DNA from: Pyrococcus furiosus DSM 3638 | GTDB lineage: Archaea > Methanobacteriota_B > Thermococci > Thermococcales > Thermococcaceae | Assembly (NCBI RefSeq): GCF_000007305.1 | Contig: NC_003413.1 | Coordinates: 1,359,318-1,423,317 of the forward strand | Direction: 5' to 3' | Length of the DNA stretch: 64,000 nt | Shown: positions 52,147-62,514 of the stretch, piece after piece | Numbering within the stretch: the stretch's first letter is position 1 | Layout of the letters: each line of letters begins with the position of its first letter | The notes under the pieces: generated by a model | What the model was told of the DNA's origin: nothing | The model's database searches: none | What the model saw: only the letters and a program-made list of their open reading frames with translations | Made by a program: the position numbers and the translations under genes

Positions 52147-52552
52147 ATTTATGCTAATATTTGGAGTGATAATGGTCACTATCATTGTTTTATTTCATCC
52201 CATATTAACTAATCAGAGAGACACAATTGTAACAAGTACTTTTAAGGAGATCGCCTCAGATGCATGTTACTATATAAACCTGGGAGTCAAGGTAGAAGAC
52301 TACGAGCATGAGCCACTGAACAATTTAGTTGGAAATGTTAAGTGTAACTTTCTAGGAATTTCCGTCGATTCAACTACCGGCGAGATTAGGGTAACGTTGA
52401 AATTCGAGGTAAATGGTAATGCTCAAGATTTTGCTAGTGGAATCATAGAGTATATTAAAAGGAGGATCACGGAAATTAGAGGATTCACAATAACAGATAA
52501 AGGCGAAATATTTTACAGAGATTCTAAAATAACAATTGAAATCCTCACCTAG
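52124..52552 (+). CDS. class III signal-peptide (pilin-like) protein 3
   Basis: 142 residues, starting MRGQTAIEFMLIFGVIMVTI, a textbook class III signal with Gly-Gln and Glu at +5. The C-terminal part has SIKVED-like strands and two cysteines (DACYYI and VKCNF). It overlaps the previous pilin-like gene by 23 bases and converges with a 92-residue gene. The tight packing of three such genes suggests one minor-pilin set. Confidence 0.83.
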   Translation: MRGQTAIEFMLIFGVIMVTIIVLFHPILTNQRDTIVTSTFKEIASDACYYINLGVKVEDYEHEPLNNLVGNVKCNFLGISVDSTTGEIRVTLKFEVNGNAQDFASGIIEYIKRRITEIRGFTITDKGEIFYRDSKITIEILT

Positions 52553-52827
52553 TCTTCTATTATCTCCACACTACCAAAAGCGTTTAAAGAATGCAAAATT
52601 AGGAGATAAAGGGTCGTGTAAGGCTCAATTCCATAAGTTTTCACGAATCCACTTCCTTTCTTAGGAATTACTAGTATTTCTACCTTTTTAAAGTCTGGAA
52701 TTATTATGACATCTCCCCGAGCCCTAATCTTAAAATTCCACCGCAATCCTTTACAAACCCTACTAAGAAATGCTATAGCTCCTTCCCATTTGTCCACGTT
52801 CGTTTTATAATATATGGTATATCCCAA
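52549..52827 (-). CDS. small hypothetical protein
   Basis: 92 residues, soluble, alpha-beta in character with a strand ending FKVEILVIPKKGSGFVKTYG-like pattern and an N-terminal MGYTIYYKTN. One Cys. No domain recognised. It is convergent with the last pilin-like gene (four-base overlap) and divergent from the exported gene at 52953. Codon usage and frame coherence support a real gene, function unknown. Confidence 0.65.
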   Translation of the reverse strand: MGYTIYYKTNVDKWEGAIAFLSRVCKGLRWNFKIRARGDVIIIPDFKKVEILVIPKKGSGFVKTYGIEPYTTLYLLILHSLNAFGSVEIIED

Positions 52828-52952
52828 GGTATCACCAATTATAGTAATGATGTTAATGTTTATAAAAATTACTATAAAATTTCAGGAATAAAAGTAGAAT
52901 TTTATGTAATGAAGATCCAAAAGATTTTTAAATTAATTTAAGTTCTCTCTAG

Positions 52953-53429
52953 ATGATGATAAGTAAAAGAATTATGCTCATGATCCTAGGAGTAGTTATC
53001 CTAACACCCACAGTCTCTGCATTAAGCATTAGCTGTCCTTCTGAAGTACTATATGATCAAACTCTTCAGTGTGAAATCATAGGAGTTAGCAAACTCAAAG
53101 AAGATAACATAGAAGTAATGCCTCCTTTGCCAGTTTTTATTGAAGACAAGCATGTTAGGATTTATACTGATACTATTATCCAGAGAAGGCGTGAGAATTT
53201 TAGAGTTGCTTTAGGCCCAATGCCTAAATGGGTTGTTGCAGCGGCTCCCCTAAATCTTTCAATTCTAATAAAAGATCCAGAATCTAAGATGACTTATTAC
53301 TTCAACAAAGTGGTCTACTTAAAAGTACCGCTCAAGAAGATTTTGAAAGCTATTGGCTTTGGAGCATTTGTAATTGGAGTTATCTTTATAGAAGTTCTTC
53401 CGCAATATACTTCCGGAAGAGCTTTGTAG
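52953..53429 (+). CDS. exported hypothetical protein with C-terminal helix
   Basis: 158 residues: signal peptide (RIMLMILGVVILTPTVSAL), a small beta domain with two Cys (SCPSEV and QCEIIG) that may form a disulfide, and a C-terminal membrane helix near residue 133-150 ending in LPQYTSGRAL. No family recognised. The next gene begins nine bases later in another frame, without a ribosome site; a single frame change would join both into one membrane protein of about 365 residues. Confidence 0.65.
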   Translation: MMISKRIMLMILGVVILTPTVSALSISCPSEVLYDQTLQCEIIGVSKLKEDNIEVMPPLPVFIEDKHVRIYTDTIIQRRRENFRVALGPMPKWVVAAAPLNLSILIKDPESKMTYYFNKVVYLKVPLKKILKAIGFGAFVIGVIFIEVLPQYTSGRAL

Positions 53430-53437
53430 CTTCAATT

Positions 53438-54052
53438 GTGGGTCCTATTTTATGGCTTGGGGATAAGTATTTAGTGACTCTCTCAGCTCTCATTGTTTAT
53501 TTTGGACTTTCAATTACCTGGGATGGAAGTTTAGATAAAAGTGCTCAAGAACTTATTAAGAGCTTAGTTGTAACTGGGAGCATAACAGTTATTCTCCTAT
53601 TGGGAATTGCACTTGCACTTGGATTATATTTAAACAAATATCCGAAAGTTTCGTTCTTTACAGGGTTGGAATGGACAACTCTCATCCCCCTAGCACTTGG
53701 TTCATCTTCTAGAGAAGACTACACCATAAGCTTTTTCATTCATATCTTCTTGATATGCATAATAGCGATTATAATATGGCGCTATGCAGACTATCCATAC
53801 TCCAAGTGTAGAAAAGCTCTTAACTTCTTTGATAAATTCTCTATCCCTTTCAATTTCCTATTACTTAGCTTCTTTTATGCATTTTATGTTGTGAAAACTC
53901 CAAAGCCTGTTCAAGCGTTTTTCTTAGCCACAACAGGATTTTTTATGTATTCAACTAAATTAGCCTTTGAAAAGGTAAAAGAGGCCAAAATTCAGTTTGA
54001 TAAGGACATAAAACGCATCGAAAGAGGAGGCATGAATATTTATAGCATTTAA
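53438..54052 (+). CDS. multi-span membrane protein
   Basis: 204 residues if GTG 53438 is the start; about six hydrophobic segments (such as LVTLSALIVYFGLSI, GSITVILLLGIALALGLYL, FIHIFLICIIAIIIWRY, and FNFLLLSFFYAFYVV). The C-terminus is a charged helix (FEKVKEAKIQFDKDIKRIER). No ribosome site precedes the GTG, and the frame is open further upstream, so this may be the 3' part of a gene joined to the preceding one. No family recognised. Confidence 0.6.
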   Translation: MGPILWLGDKYLVTLSALIVYFGLSITWDGSLDKSAQELIKSLVVTGSITVILLLGIALALGLYLNKYPKVSFFTGLEWTTLIPLALGSSSREDYTISFFIHIFLICIIAIIIWRYADYPYSKCRKALNFFDKFSIPFNFLLLSFFYAFYVVKTPKPVQAFFLATTGFFMYSTKLAFEKVKEAKIQFDKDIKRIERGGMNIYSI

Positions 54053-54085
54053 AAATTTTAAGAAAGTAGCTATAAAGTATGCATG

Positions 54086-54139
54086 AGATGATGAATAAAC
54101 CCGTTGCTGAAAAATGATGAGAGGATCGACTAGCTGACT
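54086..54139 (+). ncRNA. box C/D guide sRNA upstream of guaAA
   Basis: Box C ATGATGA (54088-54094), 12-base guide ATAAACCCGTTG, D' CTGA (54107-54110), three-base spacer, C' ATGATGA (54114-54120), 13-base guide, D CTGA (54134-54137). Geometry is that of Pyrococcus C/D sRNAs. The 3' end abuts the stop codon of the convergent GMP synthase gene. Targets are not assigned. Confidence 0.88.
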
Positions 54140-54704
54140 ACAGCTCACCACATATCTTTGCAAAATTCCTCAGTATATCTGCCCCATGCTCTGTATGGGC
54201 AACCTCTGGATGAAACTGAACTCCATAGATTGGAAGCTCTTCATGCTTCATTGCCTCAACTGGACAAGTATCACTCCTTGCAAGGAGCTTAAACTTCGGT
54301 GGAAGCTTTTTAACTTCATCCATATGGCTTTCCCAGACCCTTACTTTTCTCGGCAATCCTTTGAAGATGTCGTTCTCGTCGATTATTTCAATTTCAACTA
54401 AGCTATACTCTGCTTTCTCTCCTCTCCCAACTTCTCCCCCAAAGAACTTTGCTATGAGCTGGTGCCCAAGGCAAATCCCTAGAATTGGAACATTGAATTC
54501 TTCGTAATGTTCAAGAATCTTTTCACAATTACCAGTGTTCTCTAAGCTTGGTCCTCCAGAAAAGATAATCCCCTTAGGTTTCATTGCCTTTATCTCATCC
54601 AAAGGAGTGGTGTTAGGGATTATCTTTGCTTCTACTCCTAAATAGCGAAGAGTTCTCCATATCCTATGGACATATTGCCCTCCATTGTCCATTATAATGA
54701 TCAT
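54138..54704 (-). CDS. guaAA: GMP synthase, glutamine amidotransferase subunit
   Basis: 188 residues. Class I glutamine amidotransferase with the nucleophile in [12 protein letters not shown] (Cys about 77) and the His-x-Glu pair in [11 protein letters not shown]. It makes ammonia for the partner synthetase subunit encoded just upstream on the same strand. Archaeal GMP synthase is split into two chains, as here. Start [17 protein letters not shown] is typical. Confidence 0.95.
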   Translation of the reverse strand: MIIIMDNGGQYVHRIWRTLRYLGVEAKIIPNTTPLDEIKAMKPKGIIFSGGPSLENTGNCEKILEHYEEFNVPILGICLGHQLIAKFFGGEVGRGEKAEYSLVEIEIIDENDIFKGLPRKVRVWESHMDEVKKLPPKFKLLARSDTCPVEAMKHEELPIYGVQFHPEVAHTEHGADILRNFAKICGEL

Positions 54705-54713
54705 CTCACTCCC

Positions 54714-55637
54714 TCACTCAAATTCTATTGTTGCAGGTGGCTTGTTCGTTATGTCATAAAGTACCCTTCCAACTTCGGGAATCTCGCTAGTTATTCTGAA
54801 AGCTATCCTCTGAAGAACTTCCCAGGGGACGTTCATAGCATTTGCTGTCATACCATCTACACTTTCGACAATTCTTACTGCAATAGTTTCCTTGTACGCC
54901 CTAATATCCCCCTGAACGCCTACAGTTTTAACTCCAAGGAGAACAGCAAAGGCTTGCCATGGCCTTAGTCCAGCTTTTTCAATTTCCTCTTCCACAATAG
55001 CATTTGCCTCTCTAACTATTCTTATCTTCTCAGGAGTTACTTCTCCAATAACTCTGACAGCAAGTCCTGGGCCTGGGAAAGGCATTCTGTTGTAGATTTT
55101 CTCTGGAAGGCCTAACTCCTTGGCTAATTGTCTAACCTCATCCTTATAGAGATCTCTAAGAGGTTCTATTATCTTTAGATTTAACTTCTCCGGCAATCCT
55201 CCAACGTTGTGATGGCTCTTGATTTTTCCTTGACTTTCAATCCAATCTGGTGCTATTGTCCCCTGAATGAGATATTCCGCCCCAATGTCCTTTGCAACTT
55301 CCTCAAACACCTCTATGAATACCCTTCCAATAATTTTTCTTTTCTCTTCAGGATCTGTAACGCCCTTTAGAGCTGCGAAGAATCTGTCCTGGGCATCAAC
55401 GTAGTGAAGGTTCATGCCAAATTCGTCCCTAAAGGTTTTAATTACAAACTCCGGCTCTCCTTTCCTTAGGAATCCAGTATTTACGAATACTGCATGAAGC
55501 CTATCCCCTATTGCTCTGTGAGCTAAGACTGCAGCAGTTGAACTATCAACTCCCCCTGAGAGCGCAATTATCGCCTTAGAGTCTCCTACAGTCTCTCTAA
55601 TTTCCCTAATCTTTTCTTCAATGAACTTCTCCCACAC
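54714..55637 (-). CDS. guaAB: GMP synthase, ATP pyrophosphatase subunit
   Basis: About 307 residues. PP-loop [10 protein letters not shown] near residue 30 activates XMP with ATP; the C-terminal dimer domain carries [11 protein letters not shown] and KPPATIEFE, the XMP-binding tail. It takes ammonia from GuaAA to form GMP. I chose the GTG at 55637, which has GAGGTGGG upstream and gives the length seen in relatives, over a TTG/ATG pair at 55655-55658. Nine bases separate it from guaAA. Confidence 0.93.
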   Translation of the reverse strand: MWEKFIEEKIREIRETVGDSKAIIALSGGVDSSTAAVLAHRAIGDRLHAVFVNTGFLRKGEPEFVIKTFRDEFGMNLHYVDAQDRFFAALKGVTDPEEKRKIIGRVFIEVFEEVAKDIGAEYLIQGTIAPDWIESQGKIKSHHNVGGLPEKLNLKIIEPLRDLYKDEVRQLAKELGLPEKIYNRMPFPGPGLAVRVIGEVTPEKIRIVREANAIVEEEIEKAGLRPWQAFAVLLGVKTVGVQGDIRAYKETIAVRIVESVDGMTANAMNVPWEVLQRIAFRITSEIPEVGRVLYDITNKPPATIEFE

Positions 55638-55756
55638 CTTGACCCACCTCTTCATCAAACGATTGTCTAAACTTTATTAAAAGTCTTGCGAAATTAAACA
55701 TAAAGTTGTAAACAAATTCCCCTCTGGACATTTTTAGATAAAATAGATTATAAGGA

Positions 55757-56833
<1,077 letters not shown>

Positions 56834-56872
56834 TTAAACTTCGAACCAGAAAAGTTTAAGGGGTGAAAGAAA

Positions 56873-57913
56873 ATGAACAAGATTGTTACTGGAATCTTGC
56901 TTGTCTTAGTTCTAATGGCAAGTGGGTGTATAACCTCCCCAGGTGAGCAGGAGAAGGTTCTGACAGTATATGCCTATGACAGCCTAGAATACTGGCTAAA
57001 GGAGGTAATTCCAGAGTTCGAGGAAGAGTACAACGTAAAGGTGAACTTGGTCCTAGTTGGAAGTACGGGAGAACTTGTTAACAGGCTAATTATAGAAAAG
57101 GACAACCCAAAGGCGGATGTTGTAGTTGGTATTGACAACACCTTCATGAGCAAAGCAATAAAGGCGGGTGTTCTAGAAAAATACAAGCCCAGGAATGTTG
57201 ATGTTATACCTCAGTGGATAATAGAAAAGTTCGACCCCGAATTTTACTTAACACCATTCGACTATGGCTACATAGCATTCAACTACAGAACTGACTTAAT
57301 CCAAGACTATCCAAAGAGCCTGGACGATTTAACAAAGCCAGAGTGGAAGGGCAAGATTATAATTGAAGACCCAAGAACGAGTTCTCCAGGATTAGCATTC
57401 ATGCTCTGGACCATTGCGGTATATAAAGACCAATGGCTTGATTATTGGGCAAAGTTGAGGGAAAACGTCCAGATAGTAAAGGGATGGAGTGCAGCCTGGG
57501 AAGCTTTTAGTAAGGGAGAGTATCCAATAGTTCTTAGTTATGCCACTTCACCAGCAGCTTCTGTGTATTATGAAAATAACACGAACATCAGGGCTATTGA
57601 GTTCGAAGAAGGAAACTTTCTCCAGATAGAAGGTGTCGGAATAGTGAAGGGAACTAAAAACAGAGAGCTGGCAGAGAAGTTTGTAGAGTTCCTAATCAGC
57701 GAAAAGGCCCAAGAAAAGTTACCAACAACTCAGTGGATGTACCCCGTAAATAAGAACGTTAAGCTACCAGAAGTTTACAAGTACGCTCTGGAGGTCAAGA
57801 AACCCGTTACCATCGATCCAGCTCTTGTGGCAGAAAATCTTGATAAGTGGCTAAAGCAGTGGACAGAGGTGGTTGTAGAAGGAAAGAGTCCTGAAGAAGT
57901 TAAAGGACAATAA
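56873..57913 (+). CDS. thiamine-type ABC transporter substrate-binding lipoprotein
   Basis: 346 residues. Lipobox LMASGC at about residue 17-22 marks a lipid-anchored protein; the rest matches the TbpA-type family (TVYAYDSLEYWLKEVIPEFEEEYN, KADVVVGIDNTFMSKA, PFDYGYIAFNY). Such proteins bind thiamine or its phosphates, but other ligands are possible. It is on the plus strand while its ATPase and permease genes are on the minus strand, the 3' ends of the two transcripts overlapping by 14 bases. GGGGTGAAAG precedes the ATG. Confidence 0.85.
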   Translation: MNKIVTGILLVLVLMASGCITSPGEQEKVLTVYAYDSLEYWLKEVIPEFEEEYNVKVNLVLVGSTGELVNRLIIEKDNPKADVVVGIDNTFMSKAIKAGVLEKYKPRNVDVIPQWIIEKFDPEFYLTPFDYGYIAFNYRTDLIQDYPKSLDDLTKPEWKGKIIIEDPRTSSPGLAFMLWTIAVYKDQWLDYWAKLRENVQIVKGWSAAWEAFSKGEYPIVLSYATSPAASVYYENNTNIRAIEFEEGNFLQIEGVGIVKGTKNRELAEKFVEFLISEKAQEKLPTTQWMYPVNKNVKLPEVYKYALEVKKPVTIDPALVAENLDKWLKQWTEVVVEGKSPEEVKGQ

Positions 57914-58895
57914 ACCTCCTTATCTTAATCCCTACCTTTGCCCCCTTTCTTATTTTCTCTATCTCCTCTAGGGGTCTTTCAGCTAATATCGTTATGTTAT
58001 CAACCTCTAAATACACCTTCACTCTTCCTGGGATTATTTCGTAATCTACAACTCTAGCAGCATCCCCCTCTCCAATTTCAACGTGCTCAGGCCTAAAGAA
58101 TATCTTCACTTTTTTAGAGGATGTGGAAATATTAAACTCCAGAGAACCAATCTTTGCCTTTCCATCATGCACCCTTGCTTCCAACAAATTTCCATCTCCC
58201 AAAAATCTTGCGACAAATTCACTCTTTGGATTTAGGTAGAGATCCAAGGGCTCTCCCACCTGCTCTATTTTTCCAAAGTTCATCAAAGCTATTCTATCAC
58301 TTATTGCCATTGCCTCCACTTGATCATGAGTTACGTACACAGTTGTAATTCCAACTTCCCTCTGTATTCTCCTTATTTCACGCCTAAGCCTTTCCCTTAC
58401 TCTAGCATCTAAATTGCTTAAAGGCTCATCCAAAAGAAGAATATCTGGCTCAACAACTAGTGCCCTAGCAAGGGCAACTCTCTGTTGCTGTCCACCGCTA
58501 AGTTGCTCTGGATAACGATTTTCAAGACCTTCCAGTCCAACTAACTTTATAGCTTCTTTAACCTTTCTTTCAATTTCACCCCTGGGAATCTTTCTAACTT
58601 TCAATCCAAATGCAATGTTCTCATAAACGGTCATGTGAGGAAAGAGGGCGTAATCTTGAAATACGAATCCTACATTCCTTTCATAGGGCTTTTTTGATGT
58701 CACATCATCTCCATCAAACAGAACTCTACCAGAGTCAGGACTTTCAAGTCCAGCGATTATTCTCAAGGTTGTTGTTTTCCCACATCCACTTGGACCTAAG
58801 AGAGTTAACAGCTCGCCGTCTTTAACTTTTAAGCTCACCTCAAGCCTAAAGTTCTCGAAAGATTTAGTTACATTCTCGAGTTCTACCGTTACCAT
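57900..58895 (-). CDS. ABC transporter ATPase (thiamine/iron/spermidine type)
   Basis: 331 residues. Walker A GPSGCGKTT, Q-loop, signature LSGGQQQRVALARAL, Walker B LLLDEP and the H-loop VYVTHD are all intact. A C-terminal regulatory domain of about 100 residues (from about 235) is of the MalK/PotA type. It overlaps the permease gene by seven bases and is the second gene of the minus-strand pair. It energises uptake by the fused permease with the lipoprotein above. Confidence 0.9.
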   Translation of the reverse strand: MVTVELENVTKSFENFRLEVSLKVKDGELLTLLGPSGCGKTTTLRIIAGLESPDSGRVLFDGDDVTSKKPYERNVGFVFQDYALFPHMTVYENIAFGLKVRKIPRGEIERKVKEAIKLVGLEGLENRYPEQLSGGQQQRVALARALVVEPDILLLDEPLSNLDARVRERLRREIRRIQREVGITTVYVTHDQVEAMAISDRIALMNFGKIEQVGEPLDLYLNPKSEFVARFLGDGNLLEARVHDGKAKIGSLEFNISTSSKKVKIFFRPEHVEIGEGDAARVVDYEIIPGRVKVYLEVDNITILAERPLEEIEKIRKGAKVGIKIRRFIVL

Positions 58896-60454
58896 ATCTC
58901 ACCACCAACTTTTTCAATTATCAAAAAGCTAATTCCAGAAACAAGCATTAGGATTACAGCCAAAGCTGAAGCTGGGCCAAATTGCCTTGCGGATATAAAC
59001 TTATAGATGGCCATCGTTAGTGTTGTGTATTCTGGCCTTGCAAGCATGTAAGTAGTTGCGAGCTCTCCCAAGCTTATTGCAAAGGCAAATAGTGCCCCAG
59101 TTATGAGACCCTTTTGTATTAGAGGAAGCTCTACCTCTTTAAAGGCAATCCCTTCCTTAGCCCCCAGTGTTAATGCAGCTTCAAACAGAGATTTCTTTAC
59201 CTTCACTAGAGAGGACGAAAGAGCTCTTAGCACAAAGGGATATGCAACCGTTGAGTGAGCCAACGCAATTATTACCCAGGAGTCATAGAGAGGAGTCTTC
59301 CTAAAGGCGAGGAGATATCCAAGGCCCAGAACTACAGAGGAGCTAGCCAAGGGAAGAGTTGCAAGGGCATCTACCAAGATTTTTCCTCTGAATCTGTATT
59401 TAGTTAGTGTATAGGCCAGAGGAAGAGCAACTAAAAGAGAAATTATCATGGTGAAGACACCGAACATTAGAGAGTTAAGAATTGTCCTTAGAGACGTTGT
59501 TCCAAACATTGGATTGTATTCTTCCGAAAACGCCCTCATATACCATTCCAAACTAATCCTCCCGTCATAAGTTAGAGAGTCAATAACAACAGCTATCAGT
59601 GGGCCAATAATAAATACTCCAATGACCACAAAATAGAGGAGAGCTAAGTAGAGAGACAACCCTCTCAATTTCTTCTTCCCTATTATTATTCTCTGCTCTT
59701 CCATTTTTGCATAAATGCTAAGCACCTTTAAGTAGGCGTACATAAAGGTTAAGCTTAGAGTAAGTTGAAGAAGAGCTAACGCGGAGCCTGTTTTGAAGTC
59801 CAAAAGAACCATTATTGAGGTAAAGATATCAACTTCAAGGGTTGAGTACCTATACCCACCCAAGATTAGAGGAATTGAAAAGCTCATGAAGGAGAATGTA
59901 AATGTTAGAAGGGCAGAAGATATAACTCCTGGAAGAATTAGAGGGAACGTCACCTTCCTAAAGAGGAAAAAACCCTTGGCCCCTAACGTCATTGCCGCTT
60001 CCTCATAATGGGGATTTGTTCTTTCCAGTACAGTACCCACCATTCTCACTACCACTGGATAATTGTAGAAGGCATGAGCTAGAACAATCGCCTTCCATGA
60101 GTACAGAACATTAAGCCACCCAAGGGGCCCAGACTTTCCAAAAAGTATTAGAAATCCTAAAGCAACCATGACGCTTGGCATTACAAAGGGGATGGTGATT
60201 AAAGCCTTAAGAAAATCTTTCCCCGGGAAGTCATACTTAGCAAAGATGTAGGCCCCAGGAAGCCCTATGAGAAGAGTTACCACAGTTGAACCTATTGCCT
60301 GGGCAAATGTAAAGGAAATAACTCTTAAGTGATAACTATCAGTCACCACATCCACTAAGGCCTTTACATCGATTCCCTCCTTGACTATAAGGAAAATTGG
60401 AAGGTAGAAAAACACCCCCAAGAACAAAAGTGATAAAGGCAACAATCTCTTCAT
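58889..60454 (-). CDS. fused two-domain ABC permease (ThiP-like)
   Basis: 521 residues with about twelve membrane segments in two related halves, each bearing an EAA-type cytoplasmic loop: EAAMTLGAKGFFLFRKVTFPLILPG in the first half and EAALTLGAKEGIAFKEVELPL in the second. This is the build of ThiP (thiamine) and related iron/thiamine permeases. It is the first gene of the minus-strand pair; the ATPase follows with a seven-base overlap. Together with the binding lipoprotein it should form an importer. Confidence 0.88.
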   Translation of the reverse strand: MKRLLPLSLLFLGVFFYLPIFLIVKEGIDVKALVDVVTDSYHLRVISFTFAQAIGSTVVTLLIGLPGAYIFAKYDFPGKDFLKALITIPFVMPSVMVALGFLILFGKSGPLGWLNVLYSWKAIVLAHAFYNYPVVVRMVGTVLERTNPHYEEAAMTLGAKGFFLFRKVTFPLILPGVISSALLTFTFSFMSFSIPLILGGYRYSTLEVDIFTSIMVLLDFKTGSALALLQLTLSLTFMYAYLKVLSIYAKMEEQRIIIGKKKLRGLSLYLALLYFVVIGVFIIGPLIAVVIDSLTYDGRISLEWYMRAFSEEYNPMFGTTSLRTILNSLMFGVFTMIISLLVALPLAYTLTKYRFRGKILVDALATLPLASSSVVLGLGYLLAFRKTPLYDSWVIIALAHSTVAYPFVLRALSSSLVKVKKSLFEAALTLGAKEGIAFKEVELPLIQKGLITGALFAFAISLGELATTYMLARPEYTTLTMAIYKFISARQFGPASALAVILMLVSGISFLIIEKVGGEIW

Positions 60455-60476
60455 GATTGTTTGTTAGATTAAGGAG

Positions 60477-62462
60477 TTATGAAACTTTCCTTATTCTTGC
60501 TGCCGAAAACTTGAGCTCTGGAGTTCCTGCTTTATTTAACGCATCGTTGGTTAATACATTGGCCTCAAAGTGGAAGGGTATTGCTATAACACCCCTTTGG
60601 ATGTTTGATATCTTTGCCTTGAGGGTTAAGTTTCCCCTTCTCGTTTCAACTACAACGTAGTCTCCTTCTTTAATTCCGTACTCTTGGGCATCTTCCCTAC
60701 TAATTAGTACAAACGGTTCACCAATCATTTTTGTCAAGGACGGACTCCTCATTGTCATCTCTCCAGTGTTATAATGAGTAATCAACCTAACCGTTGTAAG
60801 AATGAGAGGATATTCTCCATTCGGTTCTTCCCATGGCATTATTTGTTCCACTGATATAAATCGGGCCCTTCCACCTGGAGTCAAAAATCTATCGGTATAC
60901 AACCTGGGTGATGGAATTACAATGCCCTCAGAGTTTTTCAGTTCCTCTACACTCCTATTTTCAAGTTCTGGGAATAACTTAAAGTATTCCTCTGTTATTT
61001 CCTCAACCCTTTTGTAGTTAAAACCCCTCAACCCAAGAGCATTTGCCAACATTGTTAGAATCTCCCAATCTGGCTTGCTCTCCCCTAGTGGTTCGCAAGC
61101 TTTATGACTCCACTGTATTCTCCTCTCGCTGTTCATGTAAGAACCTTCCTTCTCACAGAAGGCGGCCGCTGGCAGGACATAGTGAGCGTACCTAGCTGTT
61201 CTTGTGAGAAATATGTCCTGAACAACCAATAACTCGAGCTTAGTTAGGGCCTTTCTAACTTTTAGAACATTTGCATCACTAATGGCAGGATTTTCACCAA
61301 CGATGTAGAGGACCTTTAAATCACCATTCAATATGGCATCCCAATATTCAGTAAGGTACAAACCTCTCTCCGTGGGTAAATCTTCAACTCCCCACAATTT
61401 TGCAACTTTCTTCCTGAACTCTGAGTCAGATAAAGGGACATAACCAGGAAGGAATTCGCTCAAAGTTCCCATGTAAGCTGCTCCTTGGACATTATTCTGT
61501 CCCCTCATGGGATATAATCCACCCTTTTCCCCAAAATATCCCAGGAGAAGAGCTATATTTATTAAAGCAAGAACGTTTTCAACTCCCGCTATTTGCTGAG
61601 TAACTCCCATTCCCCATAATATAGCCCCACTTCCAGCCTTTGCAAAAGCTTCAGCTATTTCTTTAATTAACCTCGCTGGAACGCCCGTAATCTTTTCAGC
61701 ATATTCGGGAGTGTATTTCTTAACTCCCATCCTTATCTCTGAAAATCCTACAGTCCTCTTCTCAATGAAATCTTTATTGTACCAACGATTTTCAATTATG
61801 ACATTCATTATGGCGTTTGCCAAAGTTATATCAGTCCCAGGACGAATTATTACCTTATAATCCCCAAATTTCATTGTTGTAGTTTCCCGAACGTCCACAA
61901 CAATAATCTTAGCCCCATTCTTCTTGGCATTCATTATGTATTGCATAACGACAGGATGAGTTTCGGCTGGATTGTAGCCCCATATCATGAGTGCCTTGAA
62001 CTTTTCCAAATCTGAGTAGGGGTTAGTCTGAATCCCTGCTCCTAGAGTTAGCTTTAAGGCGTGTACACTTGATTCATGACACAATCTAGCACAATTGTCT
62101 ATGTTGTTTGTGCCCAAAAGTCTCGCAATTTTTTGGAGCAAATAATTTTCTTCATTAGTAATCTTTGATGAGGCAATAAAAGCTATTGAACTCGGTCCAT
62201 AATTTTCAATAATTTCTCTTATCTTCTCAGCTATCTCGGAAATTGCTCTCTCCCAGGATATTCTCTTAAAGTCACTGCCTTCTCTTTTTAGGGGGTATCT
62301 AAGTCTATCTTTTGAATAGACATGCTCAAGTGCAAATAATCCTTTTGGACAAAGCTTACCCCTGTTTGGCTCGCCCCTATAAGGCCTAACTTTCTTTGTA
62401 ATTGTATCTACCAAAAGATTGCAACCAAAACCACAGTAGGGACAAACTACTTTCACACTCAT
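60477..62462 (-). CDS. formate-dehydrogenase-like molybdopterin oxidoreductase
   Basis: About 661 residues. The N-terminal [4Fe-4S] motif CPYCGFGCNLL plus KLCPKG (C-x2-C-x3-C-x26-C) and the active-site region NNIDNCARLCHESSVHALK, where Cys would bind Mo or W, are those of the formate dehydrogenase alpha type. Later strings such as WGYNPAETHPVVMQY and GQNNVQGAAYMG bind the pterin. No other subunit genes are beside it; electron transfer partners must come from elsewhere. ATG 62462 has GGTGTGA upstream; an in-frame ATG at 62480 would add six residues. An orphan role in formate metabolism is likely. Confidence 0.85.
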   Translation of the reverse strand: MSVKVVCPYCGFGCNLLVDTITKKVRPYRGEPNRGKLCPKGLFALEHVYSKDRLRYPLKREGSDFKRISWERAISEIAEKIREIIENYGPSSIAFIASSKITNEENYLLQKIARLLGTNNIDNCARLCHESSVHALKLTLGAGIQTNPYSDLEKFKALMIWGYNPAETHPVVMQYIMNAKKNGAKIIVVDVRETTTMKFGDYKVIIRPGTDITLANAIMNVIIENRWYNKDFIEKRTVGFSEIRMGVKKYTPEYAEKITGVPARLIKEIAEAFAKAGSGAILWGMGVTQQIAGVENVLALINIALLLGYFGEKGGLYPMRGQNNVQGAAYMGTLSEFLPGYVPLSDSEFRKKVAKLWGVEDLPTERGLYLTEYWDAILNGDLKVLYIVGENPAISDANVLKVRKALTKLELLVVQDIFLTRTARYAHYVLPAAAFCEKEGSYMNSERRIQWSHKACEPLGESKPDWEILTMLANALGLRGFNYKRVEEITEEYFKLFPELENRSVEELKNSEGIVIPSPRLYTDRFLTPGGRARFISVEQIMPWEEPNGEYPLILTTVRLITHYNTGEMTMRSPSLTKMIGEPFVLISREDAQEYGIKEGDYVVVETRRGNLTLKAKISNIQRGVIAIPFHFEANVLTNDALNKAGTPELKFSAARIRKVS

Positions 62463-62514
62463 TCTCACACCTATAGACATGATAATGTCAAAAATTAAAA
62501 GTTTTTTGGTCTGT

